Origin: Liquidambar formosana
Lineage: Eukaryota; Streptophyta; Magnoliopsida; Saxifragales; Altingiaceae
Direction: 5' to 3'
Assembly (NCBI GenBank): GCA_039720395.1
Contig: CM077828.1
Location: 25,462,717 to 25,526,716 of the forward strand
DNA length: 64,000 nt
Shown here in pieces: positions 38,498 through 49,704 of this stretch. The notes under the pieces were generated by a model that did no database searches, had not been told where the DNA came from, and saw nothing but the letters and a program-made list of their open reading frames with translations. Position 1 is the stretch's first letter; the number at the start of each line of letters is the position of its first letter. The position numbers and the translations under genes were made by a program.

Positions 38498-38678
38498 AAT
38501 TATCTACTTAATTTATGAGCCAGGACAGTTGTGCAAGATACATGTTTCTTTGTGTGCATTATGGGGGCATTTTTGTTACACGGATATTTGATGGACTTCA
38601 TGGAATACAAGTTTTGTTTTTAGACTTTTGCTTATACAATTCTCATTTTAAAGACTTGTAGCTAAATCTCTCTAATTT

Positions 38679-38890
38679 TTTTTATGGTAATAAAAGAACC
38701 TTTATTTAAGAAATACTAGAAATAACAAACTCAAGGAGTGGCGATTCTGTGGGCATCCCATAACAAAAACGGAAATACATTAGTAGGAAATTCACCCAAA
38801 ATATGGAATTTGTAATAATAAAGGACACCTATCTTTGCAAGGTAATCCGCACACTTGATAGCTCCCGCTAAACATCTTGACCATCCCATA
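38679..38890 (-). mobile_element. Second LINE RNase H tail, opposite orientation
   Basis: The minus strand reads ADYLAKIGVLYYY, like the end of a LINE RNase H domain, then FPTNVFPFLLW and a stop. A run of A in that orientation (plus-strand T at 38677-38684) marks its 3' end. It points tail-to-tail at the RNase H LINE at 37857-38497. It is short and degenerate. Confidence 0.55.
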
Positions 38891-39145
38891 AAATTAGAGA
38901 AATGTTAAATACACTAGTTGTATTTACCAAATGTTTTTTTTTTCTTTTTTTTATAATGATATTACTGTAAATAAATGAAAAAATAAGACCCTTTTTCTTT
39001 CAAAGTGAATGGTTATTACGTGTCGCATCTCTCATAAAATTAAATGACTATTCATTACAAAGCATCAAAGTAAGATAAGGCAATTAAAAATATATAAGAT
39101 CAATTCTAAACATTTATCAATTGCCTTCGTTATCATATATATACA

Positions 39146-39316
39146 GAGGTGATCCCATCAGCACGTGCTGATGTAAGTTACATTAGCACTATGCATTAGG
39201 GGTCGTACCCCTTGCATTGATTTAATTCCCCTCATATCTCACTAATGCACAAAGTACAACTCCCAATGCAGGTTTTGATATAAGTTATATCAGCACGTGC
39301 TTACCTGATCATCATC
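39146..39316. mobile_element. MITE with GCACGTGCTGAT inverted arms, copy 1
   Basis: The left arm ATCAGCACGTGCTGATGTAA is matched by the inverted right arm around 39280-39305 (ATATCAGCACGTGCTTACC). The interior includes CATTAGGGGTCGTACCCC and AACTCCCAATGCA. A second copy lies at 40536-40706. No coding content. Confidence 0.65.
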
Positions 39317-39319
39317 CTA

Positions 39320-39385
39320 TCTATTATATATATACTAAAACGGAGGAAAGTCCTCCTGTAGCTGCCACGCGTCAGTTTTGTTTTG

Positions 39386-39417
<32 letters not shown>

Positions 39418-41219
39418 ATGCTCAACAGTGATTTTTTTTTTTTGAAAAATTACCTTTTGGTGATCCTTTTATAACTTAATACCAATAAAGGATGTCACCT
39501 ATCAACTTGCTACAACTTAACTATATACATGCGTGAAATGACTACTAATTTATTTTTTTCATATTACATTGAAAGTTGATCACTAAAACATAATTTTTTC
39601 AAAAAGTTACTTTTAGTGACTTCTGAGAAAATTGCTTTTTCAGTGACCAATTTCTATTTTAATACCAAACAAAAGTTTTTTGAGGAAAAACTTTTTTTTG
39701 GTGTTCACTACTCTTTTTCATGCAAGTAAATTGTCGTTTGATATTCATCATATATCTCTTTGTCTTTATGTGAGAGAATTGAAAAAACTATACTATACAA
39801 TATTCATCCCAAACTTTGTAAACTATCATATTTATTCGTTTTCTTTATACCTATTCATCTTCTCTCCAAAAAATTGAACGTATAAAATTATAAATAGTCA
39901 TAATAAGAAATAGAGATAGTTAGAAGAAAAAATTATTACAAAAAAAACGACATGTCGAAATTTTCAAATTCTCCCGATCTATCTTCGACGAAAAAAAAAA
40001 TTATTTTAATCAAATTTTTCAGATGGTTTATTACCTAAAAGTAAAAAGATCTATATGTTCTCTTATCTTCTTTTCATTCCCTCTTTGCTTCACCCATTCT
40101 CTCTCTCTCTCTAAACTTTTCTTTCTCCCTCTCTCACTTCCCAACTAAATAGCAAACAAAGGAAATTGGTAGTCATTTTAAAACCTGTATACAAATTTGT
40201 AGCAAGTTGATTGATAATATCCTTAACATGTGCCCTTAAGTTATAATTAACAAGATAATCATTATATGAAAAAGGTGAAAAAGCATAGAAAATGGTACAA
40301 ATTACTTACAAAACTATAAAAGTATTTAAAAAATTGTTCAAATACATTTTTACCAAATAAGGGATATCTCAAACCGTTAAGCTCAAACTAATCCCACATG
40401 ATGCACAAATCATTCGCAAGTCTATGCATTCGATAATGAGGGAACGAAGACACGAATTCGAAACTTAATTCCTGAGCCGTGATTCTTTGCCATCTAAACT
40501 ACCATTATGAGTGTATATTATATATCTATATATAAGATGATGATCGGGTAAGCATGTGCTGATATAAATTATATCAATACTCATATTGGGGGTTGCACCT
40601 CATGCATTAATGGTTTAAGGGATACATTGCGCCAATATAAGGGGTACAACTCCCAATGCATGATACTGATATAACTTATATCAACACGTACTGACCTGGT
40701 CAGTGCTATATATATATATATAATTTTTATTTCTCATAATATTTATTTTTACAAACTTTCCCCGTGCAACGCACCCACTCAAAACCCCATGGAAGGTTAA
40801 GATTCATCGTTGTCATGCATTCTAAAATTTGCACTGTCGGATTTCGAGATGCTTTCAACGGCTATAAGATGGGTTAATCTCTAGAGAATTTTAATATTTT
40901 TCCACCAAATATCATAACGTGTCAATTCCTTCATTTTTTACAAGTTTCTACCACTAAATTAATTGTTTTTCAAAATAATTTATCTTTTTTGAGAGTATAA
41001 TTAAATTTTGTGTGATACATTACGCTAACATCACACCAAAAATAATTTTGATTGAACATCAAAGATTATTTATGTCTATATCTTTTAAATTTAATTGACA
41101 TATTATATTAATAAATACATTTTATTATTTTAGAGAATAAGTATTCTGTTAAAATTCTAATTTGCTAATAATATTATTTTTTATAAATTAATCCGTGCAT
41201 CGCACGGGATTCGAAGCTA

Positions 41220-41220
<1 letters not shown>
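39320..41220 (+). mobile_element. Non-autonomous Helitron
   Basis: The 3' end has the classic Helitron layout: hairpin CCGTGCATCGCACGG (41193-41207), nine bases, then CTAG (41217-41220) followed by T. The 5' end begins TCTATTATATATATACTAAA at 39320, preceded by A, so insertion between A and T fits. It has no Rep/helicase coding region, so it is non-autonomous (1.9 kb). Inside are a MITE copy and a second hairpin-like CCCGTGCAACGCAC at 40761-40774, perhaps the end of an older nested Helitron. The 3' end is firm; the 5' end is less so because the region is TA-rich. Confidence 0.75.
40536..40706. mobile_element. MITE, copy 2, inside the Helitron
   Basis: It shares arms and interior with 39146-39316: GGTAAGCATGTGCTGATATA at the left, TATATCAACACGTACTGACC at the right, and ACAACTCCCAATGCA internally. 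The copies differ enough to be old. Confidence 0.65.

Positions 41221-41257
<37 letters not shown>
41221..41257. repeat. (TA)n microsatellite at the Helitron 3' junction
   Basis: About 18 TA repeats directly after the CTAG end of the Helitron. Confidence 0.95.
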
Positions 41258-42209
41258 CGTTTTTATTTTATTTTAATAGGAGAAGCAAAAGTCTTTCTGG
41301 GGACAACCAAAGCAGCCCATGCGCACTTCATTGGACTTTAATTTGCAAACCGACAAACATTACATGACGAAAACCTTATAATGTGTTTGTTACGTGTGGA
41401 ACTTTTGATTTGTTGGAGCCATCAACGGTGGGCACTGATACCTTAAACGGTTCGGATATAGAGGAACGAACTTATCCGTACAACACCAGCTCAGATCACA
41501 GTTATCACATAGATTGGTATAGAATGGCCCAGGAAAAAGAGCATACGAAGAAAGTCACTTAGCTAACCTAACTGTGAAAAAGGTTGAAATAAAAGATAAA
41601 GATTAAGATAGGTTATGAGTTTGAATATTTTTAATTATATTTAAAAAATAAAAATAGAAAGAGCATGACAGAGAGCATCATCTCCACCCTCCATGTAAGA
41701 GTGTGGACACCATCTTCTAATCGGCAAGCTAAGCAGCATGAATACTTTTTTAGAGACTAGAGCGTTCTTGTTATATATTTAAAATATGTATTTTATCAAA
41801 TGATCAAACTCATCAATTTTTTGGGTTAAAAAAACAGTTAGGGGGTCAAAATAAATTTTTTTAGTGGTTAAATAAAATTGACAGGGTCAAATTTTTATGT
41901 ACTCAAAACAATTTCGTTAAAAAAAAAAAAAAGAAGAAAAATTCCTCCCCCCCCCCCCCCCCCAAGTCTACCCCTGATAGCTGTGTTAAATGTTGGTATC
42001 CATGCTTTCTAATCAACAAGTCTACCAAGAACGGGACTCATGCTAGTAATCTATTGAGCCCCATCATTAATCTTTGCAATTATAGCATGTTTCCTAAAGC
42101 TTATCCAACAATTAAAATTTTAAATTTTAAAAAATTATTATAGCTGATTAACCTTACTATTATATAAAAGAAAACCGATCCGTTTGTGAGTTTTTTTTTT
42201 TTTTTTTTT
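41258..42209. other. Unassigned intergenic DNA
   Basis: No gene seen. It includes an A run followed by C17 at 41947-41963 and several AT-rich tracts. Confidence 0.5.
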
Positions 42210-42360
42210 TCCAAATAAACCTGTGAGGGTAGCACAAATGATGAAGGATTACGACTTAAAAATTGGATGTCCTAAGTTCAAATCCTTGCTCCATATTATC
42301 GTGTGATTAGTCTAAACTCAAATCTTGAAAGAAATATGTATGAGATATCAACATTCGAAG
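42210..42360 (+). mobile_element. Probable tRNA-derived SINE
   Basis: An A-box-like GGTAGCACAAATGATGAAGG (42227-42246) is followed at normal spacing by a B-box-like TAAGTTCAAATCC, then a tail matching the usual plant SINE pattern (TTAGTCTAAACTC) before an A-rich end. No target duplication established. Confidence 0.45.
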
Positions 42361-42380
42361 GGGAAAAAAAAAAAAACCGA

Positions 42381-42844
42381 AGGCACCACATTTGATTAGT
42401 TTGCTAAAAAGGCACCCTATCGGCTAGAAAATCACTTAGCATATATGATAATTATGCTAAAAGGGCACCCTAATTGAATAAATTAACAAAATAGAGATAA
42501 TCATATCTCTAAAATTGTGAAAAATAAGATAATATTTCATACCCTTAAGGGCCTTTACTCTCACCTAAGTGAAACCTACTACATATGGTCAGTCTTTTAA
42601 TGCCATTATGGTGTAGGCACCACATCTGATTAGTTTGCTAAAAAGGCACCCTATCGGCTAGAAAATCACTTAGCATATATGATAATTATGCTAAAAGGGC
42701 ACCCTAATTGAATATAACAAAATAGAGATAATCATATGTCTAAAATTGTGAAAAATAAGATAATATTTCATACCCTTAAGGGCCTTTACTCTCATCTAAG
42801 TGAAGCCTACTGCATATGGTCAGTCTTTTGATGCCATTTTGGTG
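42381..42844. repeat. Two-copy tandem duplication, about 232 bp per unit
   Basis: The unit beginning AGGCACCACAT starts at 42381 and again at 42615. The copies are nearly identical over about 230 bases, differing by scattered substitutions and a 4-base gap (AATAAATTAACAA versus AATATAACAA). Each unit itself repeats a short AAAAGGCACCCTA/AAAAGGGCACCCTA motif. No coding content. Confidence 0.93.
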
Positions 42845-43718
42845 CTGACCTACAAGAATTGAAGTCAAAAAACAAAAAAACAAAAAAACAAAAAAAACAA
42901 AAAAAAAAAGAAAAAGAAAACGTACATAGAAATAAATGGAGAAGAGGTGGAGTCCATGACCCAATTAAAAAGGGAAAACAACGAGGTTAGATGGTGTGAG
43001 TGGTAGTTGATCGATCGCGTGAGTTCCTATCTTTTCCTATTACGAAGTGTTAGATAGCATCCATGGTGGTTGGTTCTGTTCTAGTATTATGTGCTAATGA
43101 AGAACCAACTCTTTCTTGATCGAAGTCCTACATTTGCATAGCAAATTTATCCGATATGTGACAAAACAAGGTGAGACAAGGGTGTCCAGAACGAGCTTGT
43201 ATCATTGTGTAACCTCCACCAACCAATCCACTAGGATTTCACACATAATCTTTCATAATATCTTTGTGAACCCACCATAAACGAGCTTGTATTTTTGTGT
43301 ACCATCTCTATGCCTCAACCATTATCCTTACTCTCTTCTTGAGTTATCAGGGATTGGGCCGTATTTATGTAATATCATTATCTTCATGTGTGTGAATTGA
43401 ACCTTATTCTTTTTGAGAGAATTGAAATAAAAGTTTGGTCATAAAATTATAAAGAATACAAAATATTATTGAATGGAAAATACTAAAGAGAAAAGTTTTC
43501 ATTTGTCTAATTTATATGATAGTCATCGTGTCAACCCACCATAAACCATTACCCTTTTTATGAAAATTTTGTTAGGCAATATTTTGATGAAATTATCATT
43601 TTTCTTTTGTTGACATTCGATAGAACTTACTTTTATTCTTAAGTCCTTAACTCCTTTTCATATAAAAAAATAGATATCAATGCTTTTCTATAAGTTTGAA
43701 TCCGAAATCACTCATCAC
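42845..43718. other. Unassigned intergenic DNA
   Basis: No gene or element ends identified. It begins with an A-rich stretch and ends with the left 8-bp target copy (43711-43718) of the next hAT element. Confidence 0.5.
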
Positions 43719-44725
43719 CAGTGGCTGATCCAGGAATTTATGTTAGCAGGGGCGATTTTGTTCAAATGTTACAATTTTTTTTTTCCTTTCCAATTCTATA
43801 AATTAAATAATCATTTGAAGTAACCTTCTATATACAATAAAAATTAACAAGAACAAAGAAAATTTTTTGAACTTAATAATTAATACAAAATTTTTTGAAC
43901 TTAATAATTACTACAAAAACTTAAATATTCATCGATAATATTTCCCTTTTTTAAAAAAAAACTGAAGTAATGAATGTATTAAACCAAAAAGGTGCATAAC
44001 CGGCCCAAGGACATGAGATATATACAAGCACTAACCAAAAGCCCTAACTAAAGCTTTAGGGACTCTACAAAAGAAATTAAAAAAAAACCTATTAGTATTA
44101 GTGTACGTGACAACAAAATCACCAAAAAAGAATCTTTACAAAAGACGATTTGAGGCCAAAATAGAAGTTTTCATCCCATCAAAAGTTTTTATGTTCCTAC
44201 TTTACAATTGTCATCGATGAGTTTTCATGTTTTAAAAGCACTGAATGATAATCTCATTATCAATGCCATAAAAAATATCTTTTTAAATATATACAATCAA
44301 ACTATTATTCATCCATTCATCTCTCATTCGGTTACGTAATCGACTCTTCATAATCTTCATAGTAAAAAACACCATTTCCACTATAGCAGTCCCAATGAGT
44401 AGGATTAATGCCAATGTCACAAGCAAATACACAAATAGATATACTATGTTTTTCTTAGTTTGAATCATTTCCTGTTGATGACGGTTTTGAGACTTGAATA
44501 ACACATTTCACACAAATGGGTCAGAGTTATTTATATAAAAGAAAACAAAAAAGAAAGAAAGAGGAGTAGGGGGTACAATTATAAAATCTGAGGGGGTCAA
44601 AAAAGATTTTAGAAGGATCAGGTTTAGGAATATGAAGATATATGTATCGTAAAAAAAAAAAAAAGAAATTTGAATAGGTGAGGTGGTCAAGTGCCCCCTC
44701 TAGTACCTCCCTCCCTCCGCCCCTG
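43719..44725. mobile_element. Non-autonomous hAT element with perfect 8-bp target duplication
   Basis: The left end is CAGTGGCTGATCCAGG; the right end, inverted, is CAGGGGCGGAGGGAGG, a common plant hAT terminal type. It is flanked by identical CTCATCAC (43711-43718 and 44726-44733). It has no transposase. A reverse LINE tail lies inside at about 43960-44195. It is 1007 bp and sits about 340 bases upstream of the first nodulin-like gene. Confidence 0.9.
43960..44195 (-). mobile_element. LINE 3' tail nested in the hAT element
   Basis: On the minus strand the sequence encodes RNIKTFDGM, an L1 C-terminal signature, followed by a 3' tail whose CATGAGATATATACAAGCAC (plus strand) closely matches the tail of the LINE at 6267-7083. 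It is 5'-truncated and short. Confidence 0.65.
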
Positions 44726-45072
44726 CTCATCACACATTATTCACTTAACAAGTGAGACAAATGTCATTATATTACAATATCATTGAGTGAACAAGTAATT
44801 TTAGACAATAAATTAGGCTAAGAGTATATATCTGAATATAAACACTCGCGCAAAACTACTAAGATTAGTCTTGTGGTGAGAAAAAATATAATATAAAATA
44901 GGATAACGATAGAATAGAGGTTTCCAAACCCCTCTAACTAACAAGCAAACAAACGAACGAAAAGAAAAGAAAAAGGGCCTCTCATTTGTGACGTCGTTGA
45001 AAGAAATCCTACTTTACAGCTATGTATATATATACAGACACAGCGGAGTTGCCAAAAACCTATTAGTAGGAG
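44726..45072 (+). promoter_or_regulatory. Upstream region and TATA box of the first nodulin-like gene
   Basis: A TATA-like TGTATATATATAC is at about 45023-45035, roughly 40-50 bases before the ATG at 45073, so any 5' leader from it would be very short. The rest is AT-rich with no other feature recognised. Confidence 0.4.
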
Positions 45073-48000
45073 ATGGAGAGCAATAGATGGATAGCTACAA
45101 TAGCAAGCATTTGGATCCAGTGCAGCTGCGGCGCGTCATACGCCTTCGGCATCTACTCCCCAATCTTGAAATCAAGCCAGGGCTACTCCCAATCGACGCT
45201 CGACACCGTATCCGTCTTCAAAGACATAGGAGCCAACGCCGGCGTCCTCTCCGGCGTCCTCTACTCCGCTGTCGCCGTTCGTCGTCGTGGTCGTTCCTCT
45301 ACTTTTGGAATTGGGCCATGGGTGGTGCACGTGGCAGGGGCGATTCAGTGCTTCGCGGGCTACTTCCTTATGTGGTTGTCGGTCACCGGAGTGATTCACC
45401 GGCCGGCGGTGCCGCTGATGTGCTTGTTCATGTTGGTGGCGGCGCATTCGCAGACTTTCTTCAATACGGCGAATGTTGTGACGGCGATTCAGAATTTCCC
45501 AGATTACGGTGGAACCATCGTCGGCATCATGAAGGTATGCGTGTGTGGGTCTGTGGGTAAAATGGGTATGCTCCGACCGTTACCGATCGGAGCAGGTGTC
45601 ACCGTGTCAGGCATTGAAGCAGCACACACGCGTAAAATGATTTCCTTAGAATCTCAAATTCTTGGAGATATCATTTTCAATTGCCCAAAAAAAAAAATGA
45701 AAAATGAAAAAAGACAACCTTTTTGGTCTCTTTCATTTTTTCCCAAATTATTTGAAAGGGGAGTTTGTTGAACCTACTGCACCGCACATGTCAAACCTAA
45801 CAGGCCTCCTTTCACATCAGAGAAAGAGAAAGAAAAGTGAAACACATGCTTTGCTTCCATCTTAAAAAGGTGCTTCTAAGCGAAGTCTATTCTCATCGTA
45901 TAAAATACTCTAAGTTATATTTTAGTTTATATTTTTTAAAATTTTATGAAAAATATAAGGTTATATTTGGATAAGGAATTTCTAGGAAGAATTTGCTTTT
46001 GAGATGGAATTTGTAAATTTTTTATAAGAATTTTGTCTATGTCATTCTCATAAAAATTTTACAAATTCCATCTCAAAAGCAAATTCCACTTAAAAATTCC
46101 TTATCCAAACATAGCGTAAGCGATTTTTATAAAAACTAATCTTAAGGTCCACTAAAAGACTAATGTTCCGAAAACTTTATAGAAGAATAGTAATTTATAA
46201 TCTCTATTTCGTTTTTACAAAATGTTATATAAAAGATAATAAAAAACTCTACTTAAACGACAAAAGTTCACTTAAGTAAAATATTTTGAAAAAGCTTTCT
46301 TCTACAAAGTTTTTAGAATGATATTTTCTAATGGACAATGCGATTAGTTTTTGTAGAAATTGTTTATATTTTTTTCATAAAACTTTAAAAAATGTAAACT
46401 AAGTAGGAAGCTTGGAATATTTTTTTGTGGTGGTAATAGTTTAACCTATTCTAGTATTGCCCTATTAAAGAAGGCCTATTGGCACCCAAAGACTTACTTT
46501 TTATTTTCCATTTATTTTACATTTTAAGATTTTATGAAAAATATGTAGAGTTTTTATAAAAATTAATTGCGTTGTCTATTAGAAAACATAATTTTAAATA
46601 ATTTTTTAGAAGAAAGTTTTTTCAAGATTTGTCGTTTAAGTAGACTTTTTCACAATTATGATGTGAAAACTATAAATGGCAAAAAAGTCTATTTAAACAT
46701 TAGATTTTGGAAAAACTTTATTTTAAAAAGTTGTTTAAAATGATGTTTTTTTAATAAGATACGCTATCAGTTTTTATGAAAACATTTTAATTTTTTATAA
46801 AATCTTAAAATATAAAATAAGTGGGATAGAAAAATAAGTTTTAGAGTGTGAATAGAGGTTCCCTTATTTAAATGGTGATGGACAGGGTCACACGGCCACA
46901 CTCATGGGAGACCGACATAGATTCCATCCAACAATTCACGACTCTTTTTAATGTGACATAATTATTAATGTTCCTTGGCATGGCACCATGGCGATGCATT
47001 GCTGTCCTCTATGGGGTAATTGCTCTTCATTCTGTTTTCTCACGTGGGGTGAAACCCCAAATGTCGAGAGGATCCTACCTGAATATGCCCGTGTTATGAT
47101 TGTCCTTGATTGTGCTGTAGCATTTTATTATTTGTTTTTGAAATACTCTCAAAACGATTAAGTATGTCATTTCTTCATTTATTAGAGGGTGTCTTATGTG
47201 ACATGATGTGAAGTACTGTATCATAAAATTAAGAATACTCACAACATGTAAAGTCAAGCAGAAGATCTAAATTATGGCCTCGGACTCATATGACCCAAAT
47301 AGGCTGCACCTCTTGTAAGAGGGCAAAAAAGAAGGTGTCGAGAAGATCATCATTTTCCCATATGATCAGCAAGAATATACGAGAAAAACCATTAAAAACA
47401 ATCCTTAATAAAACGAAAATCATGCTGAAATCTAGCTAAAATAAATTCTACTGCTCTATGCTGTCTACTGTATTATAAGCAATTCCTCCTTTTTATTTTT
47501 TATTTTTATTTTTGGTGAGGGGAGGGTGGGGGTTTGGAAGTAATTCCTGTTAAACTCATTTTTGAATCCAACTCTAAAAAATAACAAGGTGGAGCTATAG
47601 AAGGGACCTGAGTGTTGGGGGTATTAAGGTATGTTGATAGGTCCATTAATGGTCAGTGGCCTCAGAACAATCAACGTTGTCGATTGTCTAGAAAGCACTT
47701 CTGGGAGTGTTGGGCTTGATTTGGGACTTCATACTTAATGGTCTTCAACTGGGTGGGAAATTTTTATTCCTCGGTTCGCAACTGAGAAAATTAAAGAAAA
47801 CACCCAAAAATTCCCTCTAGACTCACCTAAATTTTTGTCTCACAGGAGGGTGGATTTGGATGGAAAACTTAGAAAAAAAGTTGGGTGCAAGATTTCAGCT
47901 ATAGTTACCAGTACTTTACTAACAGTTTTTGATTTTTCGCCGTTTAACTTTTGTCTCCATTTTTCTCTGCGTAACTGAAGAAAAGGTTCCCAATTTTCTC

Positions 48001-49457
48001 TTCTCTTCCTTTCTCTTTTGTTTCCCTTCCTCGTTTCTAGTAGCCAATTCTTTAAAATGACACCAAATCTTCACAGTGACTCCATTTTTTTTTTTCCTCT
48101 GTATCGACTCCAAGCTAGCGTGAGTTTGTTCAATATTGGGACAAATGGTTGGATCACACCTGCGGCCTTGGACATTTGAAAGATTTATGTTCTACGACTC
48201 TCCTTGCTAGTTATTATATATGTTTTTGTCAATGGTCTCATTTCGCCTTCTTTCTTGGGCAGGGCTGTCTTGGTCTTAGTGGAGCAATACTAATCCAAGT
48301 ATATCAGACAATCTTCAAGGACAAGCCAAGCACTTTCCTTCTGATGCTTGCATTGTTGCCTACTCTCGTCTCCCTCTTGCTCATGTGTTTAGTAAGAATC
48401 TATGAAACAAACACTGTAGATGACAAGAAGCACTTGAATGGTTTCTCTGCGATTTCTATGATCATCGCTGCATATCTAATGATCATAATAATCTTGGAAA
48501 ACATCTTCAGTTTGCAATTATGGGCCCGGATTTTTACTTTCATACTTCTGTTGCTTTTGCTCGCGTCTCCACTTAGAATTGCAATTGAAGCGCAGAAAGA
48601 GGACTTGCAGAGATTAACACAGGCATCATCTAGTATGAGAGACCCATTACTGGATGATCCTGAGGTACAAGAATCTGAGAAGTTTTCTGCGACAAAGGAC
48701 CCTATTGAATATCATGAGGTACCAAGTGATGTGGGTCAAATAGAGAAGGCTACCTCTAGCGACAAAACGCAGCAGGACGGACAAGACTTGAATCTCTTGC
48801 AATCAATGCGGACAGGAGATTTCTGGCTATTGTTTATTGCCATGGCGTGCGGCATGGGCTCAGGGCTGGCCACCATAAACAACATTAGCCAAATAGGAGA
48901 ATCACTTAGTTACACAACTGTGGAGATTGATACTCTGGTTTCTTTGTGGAGTATATGGAACTTTCTTGGTCGTTTTGGAGCTGGTTACGTATCAGATATT
49001 CTCCTGCACACGAGAGGCTGGGCGAGGCCATTGTCGATGGTCATCACTTTAGCATCCATGACCACCGGCCATGTCATTATTGCTTCTGGTTTTTTCGGGG
49101 AATTTGTATGTAGGTTCAATCATAGTAGGTGTTTGCTATGGTTCTCAGTGGTCCTTGATGCCCACAATAACCTCTGAGATATTTGGAGTTGGGCATATGG
49201 GTACTATTTTCAACACCATTGCCATAGCAAGTCCTGTTGGATCTTATATTCTCTCTGTGAGAGTAATTGGGTATATCTATGACAAAGAAGCGTCAGGGAA
49301 AGAGAATTCTTGTTTTGGCACTCATTGCTTCATGTTATCTTTTCTGATCATGGCATCAGTGACTCTTTTTGGGTTTCTTGTTGCTTTGGTGTTGTTCTTT
49401 CGCACAAAGAGGTTCTATGAGGTGGTGGTGCTCAGGAGGTTAAGGCATTCTGCATGA
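45073..49457 (+). CDS. Nodulin-like MFS transporter (NFD4-like), copy 1, with a frameshift
   Basis: A membrane protein with an N-terminal Nodulin-like domain and a C-terminal MFS_1 half. Exon 1 is 45073-45534 (ends GTIVGIMK, phase 0); exon 2 is 48263-49457 (GCLGLSGAI to RRLRHSA, TGA). Hydrophobic segments include LLMLALLPTLVSLLLMCLV and FTFILLLLLLASPL, with a hydrophilic central loop about residues 300-360. The frame breaks at a T run (49090-49095): with six T the protein ends early at 49177, and with five T it continues GFSGNLYVGS to the conserved end. The paralogue at 52476-54615 is intact there. The intron (2.7 kb) is enlarged by foldback MITEs. Substrate unknown; Arabidopsis relatives include NFD4 and At1g74780, the latter next to BTSL1. 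Confidence 0.9.
45895..46420. mobile_element. Mutator-like foldback MITE, copy C, split by a Tourist-like MITE
   Basis: Arms match copy A: TTTTATGAAAAATATAAG before the insertion and GCGATTTTTATAAAAACTAA after it, with the inverted counterpart at 46320-46400. It lies in the intron of the first nodulin-like gene. The outer ends are diverged and approximate. Confidence 0.6.
45959..46116. mobile_element. Tourist-like (PIF/Harbinger) MITE, TAA target site
   Basis: This 158-bp element is almost a perfect hairpin. The left arm (TTGGATAAGGAATTT, GCTTTTGAGATGGAATTTG) is mirrored on the right (CAAATTCCATCTCAAAAGC, AAATTCCTTATCCAA). It is flanked by TAA on both sides (45956-45958 and 46117-46119), as for PIF/Harbinger MITEs. 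It interrupts the foldback element copy C. Transcribed in the host intron, it would form a long hairpin. Confidence 0.82.
46469..46863. mobile_element. Mutator-like foldback MITE, copy B
   Basis: It is palindromic over nearly its full length and clearly related to copy A: ATTTTAAGATTTTATGAAAAATATG at the left, ATAAAATCTTAAAATATAAAAT at the right, with internal GTCTATTAGAAAACAT. It sits in the same intron as copy C, about 50 bases away. The target duplication is unclear. Confidence 0.7.
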
Positions 49458-49569
49458 TTGAAAGTAAGGAAATATGGGAATGTGTACAGGCGATATCTAT
49501 TTGCTGCATGTTTAGTTCGAAGTATATAATTTTTTTATGTCTATATGCTTTTGAGCGGTTGCTTGCTCT

Positions 49570-49605
<36 letters not shown>

Positions 49606-49704
49606 CCAGGGGAAAGAGGAGAGAGAGAATTATGAAGTTGGTATGATTATTTCCTTATTCTTTCAATTCATTGTATTTGTAATCAAATTGGTGAGATATT
49701 ACCA
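49458..49704. other. 3' flank of the first nodulin-like gene
   Basis: Contains a long T run (about 49571-49605). No further gene. Confidence 0.6.

Noticed and set aside
42381..42844. CRISPR-like repeat array
   Set aside because: Only two long adjacent copies with no spacers, in a plant nuclear genome.
45087..45560. 157-codon Arg-rich frame over nodulin-like exon 1
   Set aside because: Out-of-frame shadow of the GC-rich first exon.
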